Counted from the stretch's first letter, positions 21,263 through 32,970 are shown. The stretch: 64,000 nucleotides of DNA from Centrapalus pauciflorus (GCA_020465985.1 JAANYP010002675.1:186001-250000), one strand, 5' to 3'. The notes: generated by a model from the sequence alone, not told the origin. Made by a program: numbers and translations.

Positions 21263-23638
21263 CCTTTGGCCTAAATAAATACACATTCAATGTTTATTTG
21301 GCAGAGTTTGAGTCCTTTTAGACAGGTTTTTTGTTGGTTACATAACCTTTAAAAACTTTACACAAATGGACACATAATGGTGTTAAATTAATACCGTTAA
21401 AAACTTATAAATGAAATCATTCAAAGCTCATTTATTCTGTAAAATGATTATGAGTAGTTTTGTTAAAAAGTTGGGTTAATATTGAAAAGACACTATCAAT
21501 TTTTCATTTTTTTACAATTAGGGTCTTAAACTTTTTTTTTCCCAAATGTTTAAGTCCCTAAAGTATTTTTGTCTTTTTCTAAAATATATATTTGACGTGT
21601 TTGACTGGTTACCAAACTAGTAAACTTGATTTTTATACTTGGTTAATATTGGAAAAAACTCATAACCTTTTCTCATTTTAGTGATTAAGTCTCTAAACTT
21701 TTTGTTTTATTAGTTGTATTTTGTAACCGGCAAAAACATATACTTTTGAATAAAAAAATAGTTAGGGATTTAAAAAATCGGAAAAAAGGTTTAGGAACTA
21801 AATCGGGAAAAACAATTATAGGAATTTTTCAATATTAACCCAAAACATTATATCAAATTCGTACCCAGTTGCAAAATTATATTATATTATGTTTGTGAAG
21901 GAAAATCTTGTGTTAGAATAAGACTATTCCATTGCATGACACACCTATAATGGGGGCTCCGCATACCAAACCTGAAACATGGCCATTGATTTATATATAC
22001 ATTATGCAATATATAGTTGATACATTGTTGTGTTTGTTAAAAGCTAATTGTGTACAAATCACTTTCTGTGTGTGAATATCGATTGTAATATTACTAAATA
22101 TTTGATGATGATGATGTTAAGAACTGAAAAAGTAAATTTATTAAGACATAGTCGTTTTTGGTAAATATGCCATATTGAACACGGGCGGATATCGACCCGG
22201 TCTGATGAGTTGAGAAAATCCGGAATTGTGATTTCGACGGGATAAGTTTTAGAGTTGAGGCCATTAGGCCCGAAGCTGGACACGACTCGTGATTTGACCG
22301 TATACATTTGTAATCCATTGTATTATGGTTATAGGGTTTTGGCTTTTCGTCTATATATTGTAATAGATAGCTAGGTCTATATACTCATTGTCTCGTGAAT
22401 AAGCTTAGAATACTCTCTCTACTGACCGTAGATATATGTCACATGATAATAATTTTATATATTTATATAAAATTATAAACGATTAATCGATGGTTAGTAA
22501 GAGGATGATTGAATTTAACTTAAACCTGACTTTAGGAGTTACATGACCACATAGGATCACTAGTTTTTTTTAGATAAATTGAATATATTAATTGAAACAT
22601 GAAAAAAGTGACTCTAATATTATTGACATTTGACAATGATAATGTTAAGAGTTAAAAAAAATTTAGCAAAACTGTTTATTTTGTATATTTATATTTATAT
22701 AAAAGACTATCGAAACGCACGATTTAACAAGATACATGACAACCTAGTATCATTAGCTATCAAGACAAATTGAACACACACATTTGAGACTTAGTGTTAA
22801 GTTTTGAGATGTATTTGATCTAATTTTTAATGATCACCTAGACTCGACTCTCGCTTCAACGCTTCTTCTAATTTTCTGCCCTTTTATCAAAAGCCGGTTC
22901 TAAATGAGTTAAATGAATTGGACTTTAAAATTAAAGTTATTATTGAGTTTGAAATTGGGTTAAAATTGATATTGGGCTTAAAAAGGATATTGAGTTACCG
23001 TGTTTAAAAATTAGTATTGGGTTTGTTGGGTTTTAATATTTAGAAATATGATTGCATGTTGTTGATTTATTGTATTAATTAACTAGTTATTAACTCATGT
23101 ATTACGTGGATATTTTATAAATAGATGTTACCAAAAATGTACACAAACGTAAATTACATATAAAAATATTTATTTTTTATCTAAAAAATACAATAAAATA
23201 GTATTATCTTTTGCTATTAGGGATAATTAAAATTTTCTTATTTTTAAATATGTATGAATAGTATTCATTTTCTAGAACTTTTTATTATCATATTTCTATG
23301 TATAAATTAAAATTTAAAAATTTATTTTTACATAGATCACAATTTAAAATTTCTATAATAAAAATGAAAAATTTATAAAACGGTGTATTAAACAAATTGT
23401 TCATTGACAAAAATTTCAAAATATTGTAAAAATTTATGACTTTTGTCGTCAACCCGTTTGAGCTGTTTGGTTGAATGGGCCGAAATTGCCACTTAGAATA
23501 TTGAATTATTTTTACTTTTTAAAAATATATAATAATACATAGTTAACTAAATTTCAAAGTTAAATCAGAATTTTATTAAATCAAGCAAAAATATTGTTTT
23601 GTATTTATAGGAGTTAAATTAGGTAGTAATTAATAATA
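21263..23638. other. Intergenic region without recognised gene
   Basis: About 2.4 kb, AT-rich. Positions 21925-21990 are the last piece of the duplicated segment. Positions 22180-22420 have a more balanced composition (GGTCTGATGAGTTGAG, CATTGTCTCGTGAATAAGC) and may be a decayed LTR or promoter fragment, but I could not find a partner or coding sequence. No RNA gene was seen. Confidence 0.5.
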
Positions 23639-23966
23639 TCTATACTTAAAATAATTTGATAACTAATTAAGTAGATTATATATGGAAAATTAGGCGGGAA
23701 ATTTTTTTTTTTTTTTGTTAAATGAGATTGTGACACGTGGCACTAAACATTTTCTTTTATTAATATATATATATAAATTATTTAGTTATTTAGGCAATCT
23801 ATTTATTTTGAGGTATCAAATTTTTTTAATATTTGCACACATAAACATTTTTTTTGAATACCATAAGTTGCACACATGAAAATTCACCAATTGCACATAT
23901 AAAGTTTTTAAAAAATTTTCACTACAAAACGAGGTTATTTAGGTTGGGACCCGTTGCACGGGCTAA
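23639..23966 (+). mobile_element. Possible short Helitron relic
   Basis: Begins with TCTATACTTAAAATAA preceded by A. It contains a hairpin CCCGTTGCACGGG near its end, followed by CTAA at 23963-23966. The 5' TC, 3' hairpin and CTRR terminus are Helitron hallmarks. However, the base after CTAA is C, not the T expected, and the hairpin lies too close to the end, so the 3' boundary may be wrong. Confidence 0.35.
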
Positions 23967-24579
23967 CTCCTTCACACCTAAGTTTGCTATGATCACATCA
24001 TATATAAGCCTAATAATATTACACATTTACCATTATGCCTTCTTATTATTCAAGTATACTTTTAGTTAAAGCTATAGTCCAACGAAAAGTTAATCTATAT
24101 TAGACAAACTCCGAACTAGAGATGGCAACGGGACCGGGGTACCGGGTATCACCTTTCCCATCCCCGTCCCCGATCTCCGATACCCATCCCCATCCCCGTC
24201 CCCGATCCCCGACGGGTATCACTTTTTTCCCCATCCCCGCCCCCGACGGGTAGTCGGGTATTTCATGCCCGAAATTATAAATTTAGAAATAAAGTTCATG
24301 CTATATTTTTAATTAATAAATTACTACTAACAAACAATAAAATAAACCCAAACATTACATAGTCTCAAAGTTTAAAGTTTACAACACGGCAACACCTTAT
24401 AATTGAAAAACGATAGTTTAAAACAAGGATAACTAAAAAGTGATAAGTTGATGACGTGTGAATGGATAATCGGCACAATGTTACTAGCCACTTCGTGAGA
24501 CTCAAATCTTGCACCAACAACTTTCTATGCACCTACACACAAAATTGATGTGTTAAACAACAACATAAAATTCATTAGT

Positions 24580-25249
24580 CTAAAATGAGAATTTTAATTC
24601 AACTATCATAATAAAAAAAAAGGTTTCTTGATTAACTTCAACATCCGGCTCACAATCATAGAAAATGGTTGCATCGTTATCCGACATAAATGATGAAGCT
24701 TTATCTAAAATAAACAAAAATATATAGTTTAATGAATTATAATAAATGCAAAAATAAAAAAACACATGTATATGCTTACCTTTGTTAACAAGTTCCCACA
24801 ACCAACTTTGTGCACACATTAAAGCTTCAATTGTATTCAGATGAAGCCGACTTCGATGTGGACTTATCAACCTTCCGCTAGCACTAAATGCAGATTCCGA
24901 AGCAACAGTTGAAACAGGAATAGCCAAAATATCTCTAGCAATGGCTTGCAAAAATAGGATACTTTGGTGCGTTCAATTTCCACCATAACAAAATATCAAA
25001 ATCATCCGAGTTGGGTTGAATCCCTTCTTCCAAAATGCAATGGTTGCATTTTGCCTTAGTTTTTCCATCCACTGTTATCTTTGAAAAATGTTGCCAAGCA
25101 ATGGTTTTTTGCCTTTTATTTGGAGGATTTTGTGCACTCGACTCCATTGTTTCTTCAACGCTTGGTGCGGGTGCATTTGAAGTTGGTGTTGGTGCATTTG
25201 AAGTTGGCGTTGATGTTGGTGTTGGTTCATTTTGTGCACCTGACTCCAT
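24580..25249 (-). pseudogene. hAT transposase, internally deleted
   Basis: The minus-strand start at 25249 gives a P/T-rich N-terminus (MESGAQNEPTPTSTPTSNAP). The beginning of a BED zinc finger follows (WQHFSKITVDGKTKAKCNHC). Its first Cys pair is followed directly by a C-terminal dimerisation segment (FDILLWWKLNAPKYPI). The histidines of the finger and the entire DDE/RNase H-like catalytic core are missing. A one-base shift near 24945 moves the rest (IARDILAIPVSTVASESAFS, then RSRLHLNTIEALMC) into a second frame. WW-K-LNAPKYP and VSTVASESAFS are diagnostic for the hAT C-terminal dimerisation domain. The deletion joint lies at about 25035. Confidence 0.88.
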
Positions 25250-25255
25250 TTACTA

Positions 25256-25697
25256 ACACACAAAAAATCAGCAATATATAAGCCATTAAATTAGATTAGT
25301 AATCAGAATCAGCAACATTAGGTAGCAAAATTAATAGCAAAATTTACTATAAATCTAGCAAAAAGAGTAATATACAAATATAAACTAACAAGTAGCAATA
25401 TTTATGTATAAATCAGCAAAATAACAAATCTAGTAAAAGAAGTAAATTTCATATTAGAATCTAGCAAAGTTCAACCACACAAAAAATCAGCAATATATAA
25501 GCCATTAAATTACATTAGTAATCAAATGCAGCAACATTAGGTAGCAAAATTAATAGCAATATTTATCTATAAATCTAGCAAAAAGAGTAATATACTAATA
25601 TAAACTAACAAGTAGCAATATTTATGTGTAAATCAGCAAAATAACAAATCTAGTAAAAGAAGTAAATTTCATATCAGAATCTAGCAACGTTCAACCA
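25256..25697. repeat. 220-bp tandem duplication inside the hAT element
   Basis: The stretch starting CACACAAAAAATCAGC occurs twice head to tail (about 25257-25476 and 25477-25697) with few differences. It lies just upstream of the transposase start, in the likely promoter or leader of the element. Confidence 0.9.
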
Positions 25698-25744
25698 TGT
25701 TCATGTAGAAATAGGAGTTAGGTATTAGGATTACAAACAGAGAG

Positions 25745-25930
25745 GGTTGAGAAGTCGGCGACGGCGAGGAGCGTAGACGGAGGTGACGGCCAGGCGATGG
25801 CGATGGCGAGGCGGCGAGGAGGCGGCCAGGCGGCGACGACCAGGGGAAGAGGCGGCGAGGGCCAAGCGGCGAGGACCAGAGGAGCGTAGACGGAGGCGAC
25901 GGCCAGGCGGCGACGACGGCGATGGGGTCT
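25745..25930. repeat. GC-rich GGCGAC/GGCGAGG minisatellite
   Basis: Degenerate repeats of GGCGACGGC, GGCGAGGA and GACGGAGGCGACGGCCAGG make this a sharp GC-rich island inside AT-rich DNA. Open frames on both strands are a composition effect. It lies upstream of the hAT transposase and could be part of its leader. Confidence 0.8.
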
Positions 25931-26305
25931 TCTCTCTTCAATCGTTCGTCTCTCTTTTGAAGACTGATGTAGTGAACTAGTGATGTATTGTTGGTAAATG
26001 TTAAGGGATAGAAAGAACTAAAAAACTTGTTAGGATTTTTTTTTGGTCGAAAAGACTAAAAAAGACATAGGACTAAGGAATGTATGAGATTATATTAGGG
26101 ATATTAAGGGTATTTCATATATATATTATTTCGGGTACGGGGTCGGGTACGAGTACAGGTACCCGAGGGGTAATCCCATCCCCGTCCCCGTCCCCGGTTT
26201 TACAATCAGGTATTATCCGTCCCCGTCCCCGATACCCGGTCAACTCGGGTTCGGTTATCGGGTTCCCCATCGGGTACGGGTTTTTTTGCCATCTCTTCTC
26301 CGAAC

Positions 26306-27115
26306 AACCATTTTTGTTTGTAATCTATCAAATTCTTCAATCTTAACATAGTGAAGACCCCAAAAGGATTTGATAGATTAAAGTTGGAGAGTAAGTCGAT
26401 CGATTGGTTGGGAAGGGAAACAGGGGATGGGGCGGGTATGGTATTGATACTCCCCGCCCCGTATACCCGATTACATATACCGTTTAAATCCTCGAATACT
26501 CCGATTACTTTTTTAATAGCAACATGCTATTTATATTGTGTATATATATTATATATAAAAGATGAATATTTTTATCTATTTTATATATTATGCATAAAAA
26601 TGATTATGTGTAATTTAAAGAACTTATTTATTTATATATAATTTATTAAAAGAATGTTTTTTTCGTTATCATTTGATAGAGATACGAATTTAATTTAATA
26701 TTTATATTGGAATATTAAACACATTGACGTTTTAAGCTTAACTTATAAACCATGTCGTTAAATTTCATATTCTTGATTTATAAATGGGTTTCCCCGATTC
26801 CCCGCGGGTTTCCCCGCGTACCCGATGGGATCCCCGTTTAATACCCGTGGTTTTTCTAAACGAGGACGGGATTTCCATTCCCCGGTCCGAAACCGCCCCG
26901 TTGCCATCCCTAGGAATTCCTAGGGTTGGTGACTTGGTGGTGCGGTCAGCATACCATTTTTGTCCGGTTTCCTCACTTTTATATAAGTTGAAAAAGATTA
27001 TCGAGTATGCGATAGATTGGTTTTTGTGAATAGGGAGAAGTGGGAATAAGATGACTTCCATTACATGACATCTATATTGGGAATCCACAGATCAAACGTG
27101 AAACATGGCCCTTTA
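26306..27115. repeat. Duplicated segment, copy 2, interrupted
   Basis: Matches 19398-19650 and 21925-21990. The parts are 26311-26415 and about 26926-27115. The intervening 26416-26925 is a GC-rich-ended insertion absent from copy 1. The copy lies about 1 kb upstream of the galactosyltransferase gene. Confidence 0.75.
26416..26917. mobile_element. hAT-like MITE
   Basis: About 500 bp, absent from the other copy of the duplicated segment. Ends read CAGGGGATGGGGCGGG and, from the other strand, CTAGGGATGGCAACGGGG. Subterminal CCCCG-rich words resemble those of the larger hAT element at 24117. The interior is AT-rich and non-coding. No clean 8-bp duplication was found, so the exact ends are uncertain by about 10 bp. 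Confidence 0.55.
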
Positions 27116-27682
27116 ACTATGTGTTACGCGATTTACCTTCTAAGTTGGTCATGTGCCGTGTCGGTTGGGCCTTAGAGGGTGAGTTACACTTTTCCATATC
27201 AGTTCTTGATTTTTCCTTGGTATAACCAAGATAAGTTGAATACCATAAAACTGAAATAAAAAAAAACAACTGTTGTACCAAGAAGTTTTCGAGTAGCATG
27301 TACGATGGGCTTTTGCGTGCAAGAGATTTATTCGCTAACCATTATTTGTATCTTGAATATTGTTTTCACACGTTGTACTTAGTTGCTACTAATAGTATGA
27401 TCATACACACAGGAACTCGGAATGTGGTTGTTGCGTCATGTATAACGTTAAACAGGGTGGTCTAGTTTGAATCTCAAGGCATGTTGGTTGGTTGAACCAT
27501 GAATCCCACATGATTAAACACCCACACACCCCTTGCCGCCTTCACGACTCTTGTATCTCTATTTCTACTTAACAGCAGGTAGCCGTTATTCATCGCTCAC
27601 TAGCTGGTCTGTGGTCTGGTCAAGCGTTAGCTAACTAACTCGGTTACTGAATTTGTATCTCAAAACACTCAGACCAACAAAG
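27116..27682. promoter_or_regulatory. Upstream region of the galactosyltransferase gene
   Basis: No ORF of note. The region is expected to hold the promoter and first, untranslated exon of the gene at 28074. A good donor (AAAG|GTAATT) at 27683 marks the likely end of that exon. No unambiguous TATA box could be chosen. Confidence 0.4.
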
Positions 27683-28043
27683 GTAATTCCATCGCCATCG
27701 TGATTTGTTTAAATCCTAAGTTTATGTTTGGTAGAGAGAACCGATAAAAAGGAAATGAACACAAATTTCTAGTTAGGAGATTCGAGTCAGTCATCTATAA
27801 AATCTCAAGTTGTATCAATATATAGCTTAATATTCAATTCTCTCATTTCTTTAGCAGTGGTGGAGAATTAAGTAAAAACTAAGATTAGGAAAAGAGAAAT
27901 ACAACAACCATAAGATTATCGTATTTTCAAGTTTCATGGTCTAAAAAACCAAAGATTTTATTCTTATTTCTTGTCTCTTTAATTCTCTCTACCAAACGTG
28001 GCCTAAGTTTATAGCTCATTTGTCAAATGAATTGTTTTTGCAG
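27683..28043 (+). other. Probable 5' UTR intron
   Basis: The donor ACAAAG|GTAATTCC and acceptor TTGTTTTTGCAG|TGTACAG enclose 361 bp of T-rich sequence just upstream of the ATG at 28074. Leader introns are common in plant genes. There is no transcript evidence here. Confidence 0.45.
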
Positions 28044-28073
28044 TGTACAGGGATAGAATTTAGATCAGAATAA

Positions 28074-30119
28074 ATGCTGAAAATGAGAGGAAAATCGGTT
28101 CCAGGAAAGGTCATTTTGATGCTATGTGTCGCCAGTTTTCTTGCGGGAACGCTTTTCACCAGACACACATGGCCTTACTCGCCTATATATAACGATGCTC
28201 GTTTCAAGAATCATGAACAGAAGACGAGTTTAACAACTCGAGATTGTGATCGTAAGCGTGTAAGTACGCATGTTTTTCATTATGTCCTAAATCACAAGTT
28301 AGTTCTAATGCTAAATAGTTTCTTTCTTTTTTTACACTAGAAATTGGTCGAAGAGAATTCAGGTGACATAGTGGGAGAAGTCATGAAAACTCATCAGGCT
28401 ATACAGTAAGACTATATGTTAACACCATAACTTTTACACGCTTAGAATGTATTCGGTAAAGGGTTTATTTCTTGTATATGTTATATAGATCATTAGACAA
28501 AACGATATCGACATTGGAGATGGAACTAGAAGCGGCTCGTAAAAGTTTAACCGGGGCCAAGTTTCTTTCAGAGAGGGCGGCATCTAACAAGACATCTCTA
28601 CAGAAAGCTTTTGCTGTCATCGGTATAAATACTGCTTTTAGCAGCAAAAAACGTAGAGATTCTGTTCGAGAAACATGGATGCCCACCGGTTCGCCTTTCA
28701 TTGTGTCTTCTATCTATAATTTTTTTCTACCATTCAGTTTCTTATATTTTTTCGATATATTGAAACTACGCAGGAGCAAAACTAAATAAATTGGCAAAAG
28801 AAAAGGGCATCATAATAAGGTTTGTGATAGGACATAGTGCAACACCTGGAGGAGTTCTTGATCGAGCCATTGATGCCGAGGAGGAAATGTATGAGGATTT
28901 CCTTAGGTTAAATCACGTCGAGGGCTACCACGAGCTCTCAACTAAAACAAGGTTATATTTCTCGACAGCAATCTCCATTTGGGATGCGGAGTTCTATGTT
29001 AAGGTGGACGATGATGTCCACGTCAACTTAGGCATGCTAGTTACTGCACTTTCTCGCTACAGAACTAAACCAAGAACTTATATCGGATGCATGAAGTCCG
29101 GTCCTGTGCTTTCTCAAAAGTATGTTCATTTTTTCGATCGTTTGTGTATTTTGTTTCTTTTATCAGTGTTAAAATGGCAAATCCATTTGCATACCTTATG
29201 TTTATTAGAAATTTAATTCGACAGAGGGGTAAGATATCATGAGCCAGAGTATTGGAAATTCGGGGAAGAAGGAAACAAGTATTTTCGGCATGCAACTGGA
29301 CAAATATATGCCATCTCAAAGGATTTAGCAACATATATTTCCATCAACTCGTACGTCATAATGTCATACACCGAAAGGGTGTAATTGAGTCAAGTCAACT
29401 CGCAAGCTACTCAAGACTGACATCAAAAGATATTTAAAATCGTCTTGATTTAAGTCGAACCAAACTATGACTACTTGAATATTCTTTTGACTCGAGCTCG
29501 GATATTACAATACTTGACCCTAAAATGAACTTTTTTAATATAACACTAAGTCAAGTCGAGTTCGAAAGTATCCATTAATTCATTAAGCTCAAGTTGAGTG
29601 TTGAGCTTCATGCTTTAATAGTTACAATGTCAGGTTCAAGCTTGAGATTGGCATTGTATTGACTTAACTCATTTCGACTTGATTACACCCCTCATAAGGC
29701 ATAACGGGTTTCATTGCATGCCTCAGTTGACAACTTGCTGATTTAAGGTTGTTTCTATAGGGGTATATTGCATCGGTATGCTAACGAGGATGTCTCTTTA
29801 GGCTCGTGGTTAATTGGCTTGGATGTTCAACACATAGATGATCGTTCCATGTGTTGTGGAACTCCTCCAGGTTACTAGAGATATGTTTTAAGCAAAGTAA
29901 ACACTAACACACACGTGCACGAAAAACGTACGCAGATGACTAAATGTTGGTCAATGGATGTGAAATACAGATTGCGAGTGGAAGACACAAGCGGGAAATG
30001 TTTGTGTGGCGGCGTTTGATTGGTCATGTAGCGGAATATGCAAGTCAGTGGAGAGGATGAAATTTGTTCATAATTCTTGTGGAGAAGGAGATGGAGCTGT
30101 TTGGAATGTTGATCTATAA
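28074..30119 (+). CDS. Beta-1,3-galactosyltransferase, GT31 family, 7 exons
   Basis: A Golgi type II membrane glycosyltransferase expected to transfer galactose from UDP-galactose onto glycans such as arabinogalactan or N-glycan chains. Proposed exons: 28074-28259, 28341-28405, 28489-28688, 28774-29119, 29225-29350, 29761-29870, 29971-30119. All junctions are GT-AG and in phase, giving 393 residues. Residues 10-30 (GKVILMLCVASFLAGTLF) form the signal anchor with the DUF4094 stem, followed by a short coiled segment (LDKTISTLEMELEAARK). The catalytic part has RRDSVRETWMP, FVIGHSATPGGVLDRAID, the metal-binding DxD motif in FYVKVDDDVHVNLG, YIGCMKSGPVLS, EPEYWKFGEEGNKYFRHATG, YANEDVSLGSWLIGLDV and CCGTPP. 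The Cys-rich tail ends near GDGAVWNVDL. Length and motifs fit the plant B3GALT1-8 group (about 400 residues). I cannot fix the orthologue. All splice sites and the frame appear intact. Confidence 0.93.
29376..29692. mobile_element. MITE-like insertion in intron 5
   Basis: The long fifth intron (410 bp; the others are about 80-105 bp) contains AGGGTGTAATTGAGTCAAGT near its start. Near its end it has ACTTGATTACACCCCT, an imperfect inverted repeat, and further AAGTCGA/TCGACTT words lie between. The GGGGTGTAAT terminus is common in plant hAT MITEs. No clear target duplication was seen. Confidence 0.5.
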
Positions 30120-30412
30120 ACGATGTACTCAATGTTGAAACATCGAATAAAAAGCAAATATTGGGGAAGGATGCAAGCAACTTGATCAATACAGAAGTGC
30201 TCTTTTGATGCACCTTTTCCCTATTTCGATAAATTCTCACTTGTCGAACATTTTTATGAATTATGATCAATAAAAGAAAAAACTAGGTTAAACACTGTTC
30301 TGAGTCAACCCAACAAGTGTAGAGTAGTCTATCCAACAATATAGCCAGACTAATCAAAGTTTCATGATCTAATCACTCTGATCTTTGGATCATACTCGCT
30401 CAAGTAATAAAC

Positions 30413-30511
30413 CTCATCGAATCAATCCTGGGGAAATCAAATGGGCTTCCAGGTTCACAGGCTCATCGAATCAATCCTGGGGAAATCAAATGGGCTTTCC
30501 AGGTTCACAGG
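30413..30511. repeat. Tandem duplication, unit 49-50 bp
   Basis: The unit starting CTCATCGAATCAATCCTGGG and ending CAGGTTCACAGG occurs twice without gap, differing by one inserted T. It looks like a recent duplication. Confidence 0.95.
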
Positions 30512-30703
30512 CTATAGCTCAACATTGCATCCAAAAGTTCTTTTTAGGCTAGGCCGATAGGCAAGAAACTCCATAAAAATATCAATATGCTTTTGGTTGA
30601 TGATGATTATAAGTTACATACTTGCAAATACTAAGGATGATTATAGGCAGGATAGTTACATAAATGTATGTAGACCAGTTAGTAATCAATCAAATACTAA
30701 ACA

Positions 30704-30722
30704 CCCCCCCCCCCCCCCCCCC
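30704..30722. repeat. Poly(C) run of 19
   Basis: A run of 19 C, length-unstable and difficult to sequence. A second run of 15 C lies at 50567-50581. Confidence 0.95.
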
Positions 30723-31995
30723 AACTAGAGCCTTAACCTCCTTGAAGTTGGAGGTGGTTGAGTGGTGATTGACTTGGAAACAGGACCATTCAGGAGCCGC
30801 AGTTCAAATTCCACCGGCTTCAACTTTCAGGAGGCCACTCACTCCCATATCTTCAGTTAGCTAACTTGGCAGCCCTATGGATTTTTGAGGTATTCACGGG
30901 TCCTACTTTTGCATACCAGGCCAACGAAGTTACTCGGATAAAAGAATACAAATTGAAAGAAAGATACTTCAAACCCCAAATGTTCAGATTTCCATGTTGT
31001 TATTTCTATATTAGACTTTCCTTGTAATTTCACAAGTTTGTTGCATTTTTTGTTCACTTCAATATTCCTTTGCAATCCTCTTCGAAATCTCATTTCACTG
31101 ATCTAATGTGACACTTAGAGGCTATACCTTAAAACATCTATATGCTTCTACCCTATATCTCAAGAATTCACAATTTTTCTTTTAAAAAAAAGTCCATTTT
31201 CCTAAACGAAATCCATATCTTAGTCAAATGGCTTACAGGCTGGTGAACTCCCTAAAACACTGAAAATATATATACCAATTTAATTCCAAATGAACACATT
31301 AAATTCAACGAACAATTATTGGTATGCAAGTTTTTAGTTACTATGATCTATGAACTTGCTTTTAACATTTCAGACAATCGAATTTAAATCCTAAACCAGG
31401 CAAATTGACAGATTCAAATATAATTATCATGTTTATGAATCATGAATGCTAAAAATGAAAACCGAATCGTCAATTTCACCACCAAAAGTAATCGTAATTC
31501 AGGATCTAGTTTCGAAAAGGCATACGAAATTACGATTATACGAAATAATTAAAGGCGGAACCATATAAAAAACACATAGACTATATTGATACATCTGAAT
31601 CTAATGAAACAACAAAGAAATCTCAATTTCAGCATTCGTGTAGTATTATTACACTATTACAAGCCAAACCTAGGGATTAGACGAGAGAATAACATCCTGA
31701 AATTGCGAAATTACCTGGTAGTGATGCAAGCAACAAATGATGATTCTACTGTAGTGCATGAATGAAGCAAAATGTCTCGTTAATGGCGGACAATTGGAGG
31801 AAATACACTCAAAATTATGGAAGAAAAATCCGATGGCCACACAGAATGCGAGAATTGTTGTGATTTGACTTGTGTATTTTATGGATTGGACACAAAGTTC
31901 AAAATAGTGAATTGTGCCGTAAAACACAAAGTTGACAGACACTTTTTTTATATTTCGATAGGAGACATGGGAAACGAAAACTAGTCGATCTCTTA

Positions 31996-32363
31996 GGTGC
32001 GTTTAGTTTATGAAAATTTCTAAAATTTCCATCTCACTTTTCAATGAAAATGAAAACTTATTTACTTAACAACAATTTCATAAATTTCATTTCACTTTTT
32101 AAAATACCACTTTTCATATTCTATCTTTTGCTTTTCTATTACCTATCCTATATTTTTTATAATACTCTATTTCTCTCTCTTACTTTTCTATTACTAAACC
32201 TATTTTTCTTATCTTATAATCACCCATCTTATTTTTCTTAAAACAAAAACTTCATCGTCTAAACAAGTTTTCACTTTTCATAGAATCCCTTGTTTTTTTT
32301 TAAAAACTATAACTTGAAAACTGAAATTGAAAACCAACTAGTTTTTGTGAACTAAACGCAACC
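31996..32363. mobile_element. Tourist-like MITE (copy 1)
   Basis: 368 bp bounded by GGTGCGTTTAGTTTATG and, on the other strand, GGTTGCGTTTAGTTCAC. TTA lies on both flanks, the 3-bp duplication typical of PIF/Harbinger MITEs. The interior is AT-rich with TTTTCATTTCACTTTT words. The same family occurs inverted at 32366-32657 and again at 60763. Confidence 0.75.
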
Positions 32364-32365
32364 TT

Positions 32366-32657
32366 AATTTCAAAAAAACAAGAGTTTTATGAAAAGCGAA
32401 AACTCGTTTATATAATAAAGTTTTAGTTTTAAAGAAAAGAGATATGTGATTATAAGGTAACAAAAATAGAAAAACAAGAGAGAGAAAAAAATATCAAAAC
32501 TAAATATAGGGTAGGTAATAAAAAAGTAAAAGAGTATAAAAATGGTATATTAAAAAGTGATATGAAAATTTAAGAATTTGTTATTAATTAAACAAGTTTT
32601 TATTTTTTTTAAAGTGAGATGGAAATTTTAAAAAATTTCAATAACCAAACACACCCT
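32366..32657. mobile_element. Tourist-like MITE, inverted neighbour
   Basis: The reverse complement starts GGGTGTGTTTGGTTATTG, then ATTTCCATCTCACTTT, and follows the same order of words as 31996-32363 for most of its length. It is diverged and somewhat shorter. Together with copy 1 it forms an inverted repeat of about 660 bp with almost no spacer. Confidence 0.65.
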
Positions 32658-32970
32658 AATCATCTTTCCGTTTCAAACTATTTTTCTTTTTAGAGCAGAA
32701 CTCACATGCTATTTAATTCTACTCCTAAATCTACATATTTGTCCATAATTTAAGTATATAATTATTTTAAGATAAATTAAAAAGAAAATATGGATAAATA
32801 ATTTTGGTTTGAGAGAGTAACTTTTTTAGTAATTGTAACATACTTTTAAAATCAAATTAATCAAAGGTAAACTAATCTGAATAGAAGGTAAAATTATTTT
32901 AAAATTTCTTTGTTCAGTTCAACAATTTGTTTGTTGAAATAGTACCTTGATTGTTACCTGGTATGTACTT

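Larger units (their letters stand above)
24117..26297 (-). mobile_element. Deleted hAT DNA transposon
   Basis: Termini TAGAGATGGCAA and, on the other strand, AAGAGATGGCAA form inverted repeats. They are flanked by a perfect 8-bp target duplication CTCCGAAC (24109-24116 and 26298-26305), as expected for hAT. Subterminal regions are packed with CCCCGTCCCCGAT and CGGGTAC repeats. The transposase gene on the minus strand retains only its two ends. It may bind transposase supplied by an intact relative, but it cannot encode a full transposase. Confidence 0.92.
30120..31995. other. Intergenic region downstream of the galactosyltransferase
   Basis: Likely contains the 3' UTR (AATAAA-like words near 30147 and 30269). 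No coding sequence was recognised. A 49/50-bp tandem duplication and a run of C are listed separately. Positions 30740-30860 resemble a fragment of a repeated or LINE-like sequence, but no motif proves this. Confidence 0.5.

Noticed and set aside
22059..22318. Overlapping minus-strand open frames sharing sequence
   Set aside because: Two frames over the same short stretch, no family resemblance, and AT-rich surroundings. Possibly a decayed LTR piece.
25681..25980. P/S/R-rich open frames on both strands
   Set aside because: These come from a GC-rich GGCGAC minisatellite. There is no start context, no motif, and both strands are open because of composition.
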